The notes beneath the pieces were generated by a model, which was not told where the DNA came from, ran no database searches, and saw only the letters and a list, made by a program, of their open reading frames with translations. A DNA stretch of 64,000 nucleotides, from contig DATMYA010000072.1 of NCBI GenBank assembly GCA_035561135.1, forward strand, positions 1-64,000, in the 5' to 3' direction. A program made the position numbers and the translations under genes. How positions within the stretch are numbered: position 1 is the first letter of the stretch; every line of letters begins with the position of its first letter. Of the stretch, positions 56,596-64,000 are shown piece by piece. The DNA is from Clostridia bacterium (GTDB lineage Bacteria > Acidobacteriota > Terriglobia > Terriglobales > Acidobacteriaceae).

Positions 56596-57780
56596 ATGTC
56601 GTTGTCCCAGTCGCGCAAGCTGTTCGTCGCGGTACTGTTTGCGGCTCTGTATTCCAACGCAGCCGTCGCGCAGGACACGGCCGACGCGCCAGCAGAAGAG
56701 CCTGCGGCACGCGCTTCCGCTCACGAAGCAGCCTCCGTCGCCATCGTGGTCGATACGTCTCGAACGGCGCGCAAGCGAGCCGGCGAACTTAGGAAAAGTG
56801 TCGCAGCCCTCATAACCAATCTCACAGCCGAAGACGAGTTCTGCGTTTATTCAACCAGCGACAAGCCCGTCCTGGTACAGGATTTCACGGGAGACGCTTC
56901 CGTCGTGCTAAACGCTTCCAAGCGGCTACGGCGCGACGGTCGATTTGCACTGTTCGATACCATCGCGGTCGCGGCAGATCATCTGCGCAATGACGCGGCG
57001 AACGAAAACATCGCAATTGTGGTATTCGTGGCCGGAATGGATTCGGCGAGTAAGATCTCCCCAGCTACGCTCGAACCCAGTTCGCGGGCAAAGCAACCGG
57101 TGGCGCTCTACTTCGTCGCCACCCCCGGTAGCGATGTGGCGTTGCAGGAGACCTTGCAGCAGCTTGCATTCCGCACTCGCGGTGCCGCTTACTTCCCGCC
57201 AACAGCTAAGCAGATGATCGAGGCGTCAAACGCCGTGGGAAGGCAGTTGCGGCCTGGCGATCCTGTCGATGCCAGCAGTGGCGCAACTTCGCGTCGTGGG
57301 GCCAAGTCGAAAAAGCCCATTGCTACATACAAGCTGTTGGTCGTGCGCAGCATCCCTGTGGTAAATAGCAACGAGACCACAGAGTTCCCGGGCGGCGACA
57401 ATCTGCTTCTGCATCGCGTGCTCGTCTCTCGCTTGCAAAAGGCGAAACTCTTTTCCGAAGTCATTGATGCCGGCAGCACAAACGCGCAAACTGTTCCTGC
57501 AACCGGTAGCGAACCTGGTGAGAAGCTTGAGCTTCTTGCCACTATCGTGGGATACAGGCGCGGCAATCGCCTCCGGCGCCAGTTTACGTTTGGAGGGGCC
57601 GCGCGGATCAAGGTTCAGGTTATATTGCGCGATGCCGCCACAGCCGAGCCGGTTCTGGCCTTCACCGAAGAGGGCTCAGCCTCTGCCGGACTCTTTGGCG
57701 GCAGCAACGAGCAGATGCAGACGCGCGCCATCATGACTGTCGTTAACAAGATCATCTCGAGGCTTCGCGAATCGAGGTAG
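56596..57780 (+). CDS. Secreted VWA-domain protein (VWFA-related acidobacterial type)
   Basis: The 394 residues start with a signal peptide (KLFVAVLFAALYSNAAVAQ). A von Willebrand A-like domain (about 50-235) has the MIDAS start VVDTSRT, close to DxSxS, and the strand IAIVVFVAGMDSAS. A C-terminal domain of unknown type (about 270-390) follows. Proteins of this style are greatly expanded in Acidobacteriota. ATG 56596 follows GAAGGCG; the open frame to 56479 is not supported. Confidence 0.85.
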   Translation: MSLSQSRKLFVAVLFAALYSNAAVAQDTADAPAEEPAARASAHEAASVAIVVDTSRTARKRAGELRKSVAALITNLTAEDEFCVYSTSDKPVLVQDFTGDASVVLNASKRLRRDGRFALFDTIAVAADHLRNDAANENIAIVVFVAGMDSASKISPATLEPSSRAKQPVALYFVATPGSDVALQETLQQLAFRTRGAAYFPPTAKQMIEASNAVGRQLRPGDPVDASSGATSRRGAKSKKPIATYKLLVVRSIPVVNSNETTEFPGGDNLLLHRVLVSRLQKAKLFSEVIDAGSTNAQTVPATGSEPGEKLELLATIVGYRRGNRLRRQFTFGGAARIKVQVILRDAATAEPVLAFTEEGSASAGLFGGSNEQMQTRAIMTVVNKIISRLRESR

Positions 57781-57825
57781 CAGCTTTTGCGAGTCAACAG
57801 TCCTGTACCAATTCGACATGTGCGA

Positions 57826-59184
57826 ATGAGTTTCCGGCGCCAGTTCGCCATCGTGACGCTTTTTTGCTTTTTCGCCGCGTCGCTCGGGAGCGACGCCGCC
57901 GAACGCCAGCCGTCGAAGTTGTTGCCGCTTTCACAGCAGATCGCTATGCGGGAAAGCTGGTTGCCCAAGCGTTACGAAATGCTCTTACAGATGATGCGTA
58001 CCCGTGGGATCGACATGTTCATTGTTTTGAATGAAGAGTTTCACAACGATCCGCTTACGGAATTCATTGCGCCGCCGCGTCCCTACGTAGGCAATCGGGA
58101 TATTTTTGCATTTCTCGACACAGGGAAAGAGGGATTGAAGAAGGTCGCGGTCGTGCGCTTTGGGGATGAGAATCTGCGGCCCTTCTTCGAAATTTCCGAA
58201 GAAGACAAACCGGCTGAACGGGTCCTGGCGGAACTCTATGCAAAGTACCGGCCGAAGAGGATTGCTTTGAGCATCGGTGGCAAACGGGGTGTCACACGAA
58301 GCCTCACTCACGACAGTTACCAGTTCCTATCGGCGGCGATGGGTTCGGAGGCGACGTCACGATTCGTCAGTGCTGAGGACCTGATCGAGGAGTATCTCGA
58401 CACTCGCATTCCAGAAGAAATGGCGCCATACAACGACGTCCTTTATTTGACCGATCTGCTGACCCGCCGCGCGCTCTCGAATGAAGTCATCGTGCCTGGC
58501 AAGACTACGGTCGGCGACATTCGCCGATGGCTCTACGACCAGCTGTGGGCTCACGGAGTGACCACCTGGTTCCAGCCGGACATTCGCGTGCAGCGAAAGG
58601 ACGTGCCGAACGAGACCTCGCACGGCTTCCTCGCCGTAGCGAAAGAGGCAACGGTCATCCAGCCCGGCGACGTCCTTCACGTCGACTTTGGCATCACCTA
58701 CATGGGGTTGAACACTGATTGGCAGAAGATGGCCTATGTGTTGCGGAAAGGCGAACGCCGAGCGCCTGCCGGCCTGGAGCGCGCCCTGCATAACACCAAC
58801 ATGCTGCAAGATGTGCTCATGCTCCGCGCTTCGCGCCCGGGCCGTCCGGCAGGTGAGGTTTACAACGTTACGATGGAAGAGATGAAGCAGAAGGGAATCG
58901 AGGCCAAGATATATAGCCATCCCCTCGGCAATCAGGGCCACGGATTGGGCGCAAGCATCGACTTCCGCGCCTCGCAGACAAAGGATTCCTCGGCCGATGC
59001 CAAGCGTCTGCGCAAAGGTTCATACATCTCGATCGAGTTGAATACGCAGACTGCTGTGCCGGAATGGGGTGGCCAGAAGGTTTACATGATGGAAGAGGAT
59101 CCCGCATACCTGACCGACAGCGGTTGGAAGTTCTTCTGCCCGAGGCAGGAGAGGCTGTATCTGGTGAACTGGAAGCAGCAATGA
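57826..59184 (+). CDS. Exported M24-family (Xaa-Pro aminopeptidase-like) peptidase
   Basis: The 452-residue protein has a signal peptide ([18 protein letters not shown]), an N-terminal creatinase-like domain and a C-terminal pita-bread domain. Candidate metal ligands are visible: Asp in HVDFG, Asp in GLNTDW, His in GNQGHG, Glu in SIELNTQ and Glu in YMMEED. It would remove an N-terminal residue before proline in periplasmic peptides. ATG 57826 and TTG 57787 are both possible; the first gives a better signal peptide. It lies 45 bases after the VWA gene. Confidence 0.9.
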   Translation: MSFRRQFAIVTLFCFFAASLGSDAAERQPSKLLPLSQQIAMRESWLPKRYEMLLQMMRTRGIDMFIVLNEEFHNDPLTEFIAPPRPYVGNRDIFAFLDTGKEGLKKVAVVRFGDENLRPFFEISEEDKPAERVLAELYAKYRPKRIALSIGGKRGVTRSLTHDSYQFLSAAMGSEATSRFVSAEDLIEEYLDTRIPEEMAPYNDVLYLTDLLTRRALSNEVIVPGKTTVGDIRRWLYDQLWAHGVTTWFQPDIRVQRKDVPNETSHGFLAVAKEATVIQPGDVLHVDFGITYMGLNTDWQKMAYVLRKGERRAPAGLERALHNTNMLQDVLMLRASRPGRPAGEVYNVTMEEMKQKGIEAKIYSHPLGNQGHGLGASIDFRASQTKDSSADAKRLRKGSYISIELNTQTAVPEWGGQKVYMMEEDPAYLTDSGWKFFCPRQERLYLVNWKQQ

Positions 59185-59275
59185 ATCAGGATGAACGTTG
59201 ATGTGATGGGATTTACCGAGCGCTGGTCGCAATAACGCGGGAGGTCTCCAGACACGATAAACGGAAAAGAATAAA

Positions 59276-59352
59276 TGGTGCGCCCGGAGAGATTCGAACT
59301 CCCGACCTATTGCTCCGGAGGCAATCGCTCTATCCAGCTGAGCTACGGGCGC
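59276..59352 (-). tRNA. tRNA-Arg (anticodon CCG)
   Basis: The minus strand reads GCGCCCG...CGGGCGC for the acceptor stem and ATTGC-CTCCGGA-GCAAT for the anticodon arm, so the anticodon is CCG. The T loop is AGTTCGAATCT. The discriminator A (59279) and CCA (59278-59276) are encoded. It decodes CGG. Confidence 0.96.
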
Positions 59353-59393
59353 GCGAGAACATTATAACCTGATGCACAGCCGAGCGGCGCGTC

Positions 59394-59813
59394 TCAAGCC
59401 GTATATGGTAGTGAGAAATGCTCATGGAAGATGCGGATTGAGCCGTCGTGGTCCACGGCAAAGACCTGTGTCGCGCGGCCATGCAAGATGTGTTCGTCGG
59501 AACTCTTTGCGGTCGCAGTCGCTATCCTGGAAGCGTGGAACTGAAACGTATAACTCGCCACTGCCGCCGTATCGCCCAACATGACAATGTCTATAAGGCC
59601 CACTTGCGAGCGAAGTTGGGAATTTGCGGTGAAGTACTCACGCTTGCGTCGCGTCGCCGCAAGGCGTCCCGGCTCAGGCCGGGTTGCCGTGGAGCCGAAA
59701 ACGCTTGACTCGTGCGCGTAGAACTCCTCCAGCGCCTCGGCAGATTTACTTGTGAATGCGTTCCAGAATTTCTCGATTTCGGCTCGTACCGTCTCGGGGG
59801 TCAACGTTGTCAT
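59394..59813 (-). CDS. SnoaL-like/NTF2-like protein
   Basis: The 139 residues fit the small alpha-beta cone fold: an N-terminal helix (ETVRAEIEKFWNAFTSKSAEALEEFYA) is followed by four to five strands ending with HFSLPY. Many members are isomerases, cyclases or simple binding proteins, and no catalytic pair is obvious here. ATG 59813 is chosen; the frame is open to 59834. Confidence 0.75.
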   Translation of the reverse strand: MTTLTPETVRAEIEKFWNAFTSKSAEALEEFYAHESSVFGSTATRPEPGRLAATRRKREYFTANSQLRSQVGLIDIVMLGDTAAVASYTFQFHASRIATATAKSSDEHILHGRATQVFAVDHDGSIRIFHEHFSLPYTA

Positions 59814-60168
59814 GGGTTGCAGGCGACACTTCATAGCAACTTCTACTTCGCCCTACAGCTTACCACTCAGAATGTAATTTGTTTATTTCCGGCCATTTCC
59901 CGGAGTCGCGCATCCTGCACTCCGGCCTCGAGTACCGGTCAAACAACCGACTTCGGTGGTATCTTTGACTGACTTGGCGACTGGAGTTGGCCGTGGATTG
60001 TCTTGGCGTTGCAAAGGGTACGCGGCACACTTGTAGAGTGCAATGCCCAAGGCGGGTCTTTTCCTCTGCCGGGTGCAACGGCTCAGCTGCTGAGTTGCTC
60101 TAAGTATCGTTGACGTTGCACGCATGCCCATTGCGGCTGCTACCCGCTCACGTGACCGGAGGACGAAT
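59814..60168. other. Intergenic region between the SnoaL-like gene and a small membrane protein
   Basis: No gene was recognised in these 355 bases. It must hold divergent promoters. Frames on both strands here are shadows or lack start signals. Confidence 0.5.
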
Positions 60169-60456
60169 ATGCAGAATTGGAAGAAAGCGCTGGTGTTTGG
60201 ATCGCTTGGAGCCGGCGCAGTGCTGTTCATGACCGGACGCCGCCCAGTTGGCGTAGCGATGGCCGCGGGCGGACTCGCCTTGCTCGCCTCGGAATATCCA
60301 GAGAAGTTCGAAGACGTCTGGGAGAACGCGCCCGAGTACGTCAATCGCGCTACCCAGATCTTTGCCGTGCTATCCAAACTCAGCGAACGTTTTGCCGAAG
60401 AAGCGGAACGCCGCAGCATGGCCGCCTACAACGAGATGCGTCAGGAATACAGCTAA
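60169..60456 (+). CDS. Small membrane-associated protein of unknown function
   Basis: ATG 60169 follows GGAGGA. The 95 residues carry two short hydrophobic stretches (ALVFGSLGAGAVLFMTG and VGVAMAAGGLALLASEY) separated by RRP, then a charged helical C-terminal part (LSKLSERFAEEAERRSMAAYNEMRQ). It resembles small inner-membrane hairpin proteins. No named family is recognised. Confidence 0.7.
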   Translation: MQNWKKALVFGSLGAGAVLFMTGRRPVGVAMAAGGLALLASEYPEKFEDVWENAPEYVNRATQIFAVLSKLSERFAEEAERRSMAAYNEMRQEYS

Positions 60457-60487
60457 AATCCGCGACTATGCAGGTCTATACAGAAAA

Positions 60488-60520
60488 GCCCCGCTCGATT
60501 CCAGCGGGGCCTTTGATTTT
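60488..60520. terminator. Bidirectional terminator
   Basis: GCCCCGCT / AGCGGGGC is a perfect 8-bp stem with a 7-base loop. On the plus strand CTTTGATTTT follows; on the minus strand CTTTTCTG follows. It separates two convergent genes. Confidence 0.85.
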
Positions 60521-60531
60521 GTATTCTTTGG

Positions 60532-60855
60532 CTATTCGATTCCCAACTGCTTTTTCGCGGCGTCGCTCAATCTCTCCGGAGTCCATGGCGGGCTCCACAC
60601 AACATTTACATTTGCGTCCTTGATGCCTGGCAGTGAGAGCAATCTGTGCCGCACCTGCTCGCTGATCATGGTGTGCGCGGGGCACCCGGGCGCGGTGAGC
60701 GTCATATCCACTTCTACGTCCTGTCCGTCGCTGCCCGGCAGAGCCGTTGGTTTCAGGCGAACATCATAGATCAGTCCGAGGTCTACAAGATTGACCGGGA
60801 TCTCTGGATCGTAGCAATCTTTCAGCGCTGTCATTACCTCTTCGTTCGTAACCAT
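60532..60855 (-). CDS. MIP18/DUF59 metal-sulfur cluster assembly factor (SufT/PaaD-like)
   Basis: The 107 residues cover one DUF59 domain: EVMTALKDCYDPEIPVNLVDLGLIYDV at the N-terminus, and the Cys of LTAPGCPAH, which is the characteristic reactive position. Such proteins help load Fe-S clusters onto target proteins. ATG 60855 follows GGGGGTGAG. It lies 19 bases after the DUF3857 gene stop on the same strand. No suf genes are beside it. Confidence 0.9.
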   Translation of the reverse strand: MVTNEEVMTALKDCYDPEIPVNLVDLGLIYDVRLKPTALPGSDGQDVEVDMTLTAPGCPAHTMISEQVRHRLLSLPGIKDANVNVVWSPPWTPERLSDAAKKQLGIE

Positions 60856-60874
60856 CTCACCCCCTGCGTCCAGT

Positions 60875-63800
60875 CTAGCGCACCGATGCCGCAGGCGCAC
60901 TGCCGCGAGCAATTTCCAGAGTCAGGCGCTGTCGCTCCGCGTCCTCGATTTGATTAGCGAAACTGCTGAACGATGCGTATTGCGCAGTCTCGATCACCTG
61001 CGTCGGAATGTAAAACTCGCGCCGAATCTCCAACTCTGAGGGCGAGAGCAAGCGGAAGGTCACTCCATAGCTGCCGAACTCGGTTGTTAGCGCGAAGTCC
61101 GGTGCCGTGCGTGCTACCTTCACGCCTTCGGGCAGGCGCACTCGGAAGGTAGAGGTCTCAAACAAGAGCGAGTCTATGTACATAGGGAAGCGTCGCTGTG
61201 CGGACGTCGCGTACATGCGCCGCAACCCTAGTGCAGGAGCGAGTTGGTCGATATCGATTTGCTGCCTGGAGAAGTCCAGATAGTGCGGTGAGCGGCATGT
61301 CACCGTAATGGTCAGCGGCTGGTCCGCATCCAGTTCGTTGCGCACTTCGCCCGCCGTGCCGGTCGCACCGGCGAATAGTCGCATGGCCAACTGCTCGTAG
61401 AAGCGCGGGCGCTCCGCCGGTGCGATCCCGCGCAGAACGTTCCTCATCTGTGCCCCGCGCCACGGCGACATCGTGATGATTACGCGCGCCGTGAATGTAC
61501 CCGTCCGGTCGAAGTTCACTTCCGCTTGTGCCACGCTGCGCTCGTCGAAAGTAGAAGGGGGAAGTGGTGCCAGGGTGGAAGCATTTTGCCGGCCGAGCGC
61601 ACTCAAGCGGAACTGCAGGGCCTTGCTGCGGTCCACATCCGGCATCGTCGCGCCGAAAGGCATTCCATCCATTTCGGCGTCAACGACCACATCGCCCGTG
61701 GAGAATCGGAACAGCACCAGCGGCTTGTTGAACGCCGTTGCACTCGTGCCTGCAGAGCGAGCCATCGCCAGGTCGGCATTAAGCCCTGCAGCCCTCGCTA
61801 CAGCCAGCAGCGTGGCCGTGCGGCTCCCCTCTCCACTCGCCAGCGACTCCTCGGCGTCCGTCACTTCGCCCTTGGCGAAGCTGCTGTTATCGGGCTTGAC
61901 CTTCGCCGTGACGTAACGCAACGCCGCCCGCGCCGTCTCCCGCTCATCGTTTTCCCGCCCGTGGGCGCTTGCCGGCTTCTTGGCGACCATTTCCGCGCGA
62001 ATGCCGACGCGAGACGCCTGGAGTACAGCTTCCATGGCATTGCCGCGTATCATTGCCGTCTCGTCTTCCGGCGTCTCCGGGCGAACCGTCGCCAGCAGAG
62101 CACGTTTCGGCAGCGACGGCTCCTGTGGGAACTGCGCTATTTCGTTCTGTTCCCATACGCGCGTCAGAACTCCGTCTACCGTAGCGGACGACTTCATCGT
62201 GGGCGCGCCGTTCACCTCGGAGACTCGCATATAAGCTGGACTTATCAAGACAAAGCGTGAGTACAGGATCGGCTCCGTGAATGAGCCAAACGTAAACTCA
62301 AAATCGGCGGCGTGCGAGATCAGCGCTTCCGGTGCGGAGAACGGAATCACGTACTCTTGCTCGATAGCATCGCCGGGCGCGAGCGCCGGCATCGAGATTG
62401 TTGCCTTGTGCTGGTGGAATTCCGGCTCGGCTATCGTCAGGTCGCTTTTAATCGTGCGTAACTCGAGGAGACGTGCGCCCTGCGGAATCTTTACCTCGCC
62501 GTGACGCACAATGCCGTCGCGGTTCAGCACGCGCGTGATCTTGTGCACGTAAACCGCGCCGCTGCCGTCTTCGCGCAGCATTGAGACTTTGTCGTTCAGC
62601 AGCAGGACCGCAGGACCGCCCGAGTACGTCCTGGCTGCCGCATCGCGCACCAATGCCGAACCATCTCGCCTGTATTTTGCAAAGAACTCCGACTCCGTGT
62701 CGAAACCTTCTGCGCGAGGCTGCGCATTGAGAATCCCGTCCGCATACGACTTCGCGAGTGCCGCGAATGGCGCGGAGTTCGGGGCCAGATCGGCCAATTC
62801 ACGCGCCAGTTGCTGTGCCTTTATCTGTTCGCCCGCGAGCGCTCTCTCGCGCATTTCCAGCGCCACGGCATCGCGGTTCAGCTTGCTTTTGTGCCTCACG
62901 CGCGAGGCCTCGTCGGCCGCTTCATTGTGCCGGCCCGCATCCGCTAGCCATCTCGCAAGCGTTAAAGAGGCCGGCGCGCAGCCGGCCATTTTCGGTTCCA
63001 GGGCTGTCGCTCTTCGGAACTGCTGTGCTGACGAAAAGTACAAGGCAGCTTCGCGAACCGTGTCGCACGAGGGATGCATCCGCGCGAGTTGATCGAAGGC
63101 GCCAATCGCCTCCGCCGTCCAGTTCATGCGGACGGCAACGCGCGACAGCAGGGCAAGCGCTCGCTCCGATTTCGGCGCTCTCGTCAGTGCTTCCTTGAGC
63201 TGCGCTATCGCCTCATCGTTTCGCTCCGCGTCAAATGCGTGCGACGCCAGCTTCACGCGAACGGCCGTCGCGGAAGGTGCCAGTTTCAGCGCTGACGTTA
63301 AAGCAAAGCGTTCCTCCGTCCCAACCTCTTCCTGATGCGATGAGCCTGCCCAGGCGTTCGCCAGAGCGAACTGTACGCTTGTGGAACTGCGTGTCGCGGC
63401 CAAAGCCGTCAGTCGCCGCAGAGCCTCCACGGAGTCTCCGCGCCAGTGGGGCAGACTTGCCATGACGTATTCGGATTCAGGGCCGGCGTGCATCATCGGC
63501 TTGTTGTTGCGCCGGCGCAAGCCGCCCGAAGGCGCCATGATGGCGACACGAAACGGGGCCGCTGTCCCAACGAACTTCACCAGAACGCGATGTGTGCCGA
63601 GCGACAGGTGCTGCGGCTGAATGATCACTTCCGGCTGCGCTCTGCGACGGTCGTCGCGCGTCACCACCAACCGCCCATCGATCCATACCTGAAGCGTTCC
63701 CGCGCTTTCTACCCGCACGCGCCATTCTCCGCCGGAGCGTACGCTCACATCCGCAGCGGCATAGAACACTCCCTGCTGGGTCATGTACTCGGGCAGCAGC

Positions 63801-64000
63801 ACTTTGCCGTTTGCGAACTGGAAGAACTCGCTTCGCTGGTTTCCGTAACGGCTCTTGTTCAATCCGTCAGTCTCGGGCTCGAACTTCCGGTCGAAGTCCG
63901 CATGTGGCCGCTTTCCCAGCGGACCTACAATCTTCCAGTCCGTAAGCAGGCCGGAGTCTCGCGATTGCAGCAGCAGGTCCAGTTCCGGCGCTCCATCGGA
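60875..64000 (-). CDS. Large DUF3857/transglutaminase-like protein with TPR region (5' end outside window)
   Basis: The frame is open from 64000 to the stop at 60875, giving 1041 residues; its start is beyond the right edge, so the TTG at 63862 is internal. The N-terminal visible part is a beta-rich PA14-like sensor (VRVESAGTLQVWIDGRL). A TPR-like helical region follows. The DUF3857 domain (VYVHKITRVLNRDGI, LRTIKSDLTIAEPEF) precedes a transglutaminase-like region (ARAALRYVTAKVKPDN, SRTATLLAVARAAGLNADLAM). There the Cys nucleophile position appears as Ser-Arg-Thr-Ala, so it is probably non-catalytic. It is likely periplasmic. Confidence 0.85.
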   Translation of the reverse strand, partial: SDGAPELDLLLQSRDSGLLTDWKIVGPLGKRPHADFDRKFEPETDGLNKSRYGNQRSEFFQFANGKVLLPEYMTQQGVFYAAADVSVRSGGEWRVRVESAGTLQVWIDGRLVVTRDDRRRAQPEVIIQPQHLSLGTHRVLVKFVGTAAPFRVAIMAPSGGLRRRNNKPMMHAGPESEYVMASLPHWRGDSVEALRRLTALAATRSSTSVQFALANAWAGSSHQEEVGTEERFALTSALKLAPSATAVRVKLASHAFDAERNDEAIAQLKEALTRAPKSERALALLSRVAVRMNWTAEAIGAFDQLARMHPSCDTVREAALYFSSAQQFRRATALEPKMAGCAPASLTLARWLADAGRHNEAADEASRVRHKSKLNRDAVALEMRERALAGEQIKAQQLARELADLAPNSAPFAALAKSYADGILNAQPRAEGFDTESEFFAKYRRDGSALVRDAAARTYSGGPAVLLLNDKVSMLREDGSGAVYVHKITRVLNRDGIVRHGEVKIPQGARLLELRTIKSDLTIAEPEFHQHKATISMPALAPGDAIEQEYVIPFSAPEALISHAADFEFTFGSFTEPILYSRFVLISPAYMRVSEVNGAPTMKSSATVDGVLTRVWEQNEIAQFPQEPSLPKRALLATVRPETPEDETAMIRGNAMEAVLQASRVGIRAEMVAKKPASAHGRENDERETARAALRYVTAKVKPDNSSFAKGEVTDAEESLASGEGSRTATLLAVARAAGLNADLAMARSAGTSATAFNKPLVLFRFSTGDVVVDAEMDGMPFGATMPDVDRSKALQFRLSALGRQNASTLAPLPPSTFDERSVAQAEVNFDRTGTFTARVIITMSPWRGAQMRNVLRGIAPAERPRFYEQLAMRLFAGATGTAGEVRNELDADQPLTITVTCRSPHYLDFSRQQIDIDQLAPALGLRRMYATSAQRRFPMYIDSLLFETSTFRVRLPEGVKVARTAPDFALTTEFGSYGVTFRLLSPSELEIRREFYIPTQVIETAQYASFSSFANQIEDAERQRLTLEIARGSAPAASVR

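Noticed and set aside
59883..60419. Minus-strand 178-residue frame
   Set aside because: It is the reverse of the small membrane protein gene at 60169, which has a good SD site; the Ser/Ala/Arg-rich translation is a shadow.

Overview
The window looks like chromosomal DNA of a Gram-negative, aerobic or facultative member of the Acidobacteriota (Terriglobia-like). This is inference from gene content. Supporting points are an intact Kdo pathway segment (kdsA, kdsD, pyrG) and a MurE with the meso-DAP motif DNPR. Others are protein types common in that phylum: a VWFA-related secreted protein, a PIG-L deacetylase with long beta-rich C-terminal parts, a DUF3857/transglutaminase-like protein and a periplasmic DinB-like protein. 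The DNA is moderately GC-rich, and TTG/GTG starts behind good Shine-Dalgarno (SD) sites are frequent.

Layout. 1-782: the tail of an unknown gene and a gene-poor stretch ending at tRNA-Ala(GGC). 0.8-6 kb (minus strand): pyrG, kdsA, an NmrA-like reductase and kdsD. 6-10 kb: a secreted unknown, an SDR, a GAF-GGDEF diguanylate cyclase and a RodZ-like protein. 10.4-13.1 kb: metK and ahcY, the two central steps of the SAM cycle, closed by a strong terminator. 13-15.4 kb: a GNAT enzyme and an MFS exporter bracketed by a direct repeat. 15.4-20.5 kb: tldD/tldE, a PilZ protein, a LuxR-type regulator with an altered receiver, bacterioferritin and tRNA-Ser(GGA). 20.8-32.8 kb: a hybrid histidine kinase, an aromatic amino acid decarboxylase, an alcohol dehydrogenase, hypAB, a PIG-L deacetylase, an APC permease, a DinB-like protein and a DECR2-like SDR. 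33.2-37.2 kb: a three-gene sugar cassette (epimerase, radical SAM, UDP-glucose dehydrogenase).

37.5-51.7 kb is the division and cell wall (dcw) cluster: mraZ, rsmH, a 55-residue ORF, ftsL, ftsI, murE, murF, mraY, murD, ftsW, murG, murC. It carries out the cytoplasmic and membrane steps of peptidoglycan precursor synthesis plus septal polymerisation. murB, ddl, ftsQ, ftsA and ftsZ do not follow murC; an unknown anchored protein and a TPR protein do. The leader in front of mraZ is the most interesting non-coding piece. It holds a TTGACA promoter with an upstream A-tract, a ladder of GTGG boxes at about 10-bp period (a likely MraZ operator), a 36-codon upstream ORF and, inside that ORF, a hairpin with a T-run that resembles an attenuator.

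53.7-64 kb: small coiled-coil and membrane proteins, a TrhA/hemolysin III protein, a di-haem peroxidase, a VWA protein, an M24 peptidase, tRNA-Arg(CCG), a SnoaL-like protein, a MIP18/DUF59 iron-sulfur assembly factor and a large DUF3857-type protein running off the right edge.

I did not find a CRISPR array, a phage, an insertion sequence, a toxin-antitoxin pair or a clear defence system. The best candidates for something new are the dcw leader, the small gene between rsmH and ftsL, the altered receiver, and the repeat-bracketed MFS gene whose C-terminus is written by the repeat.
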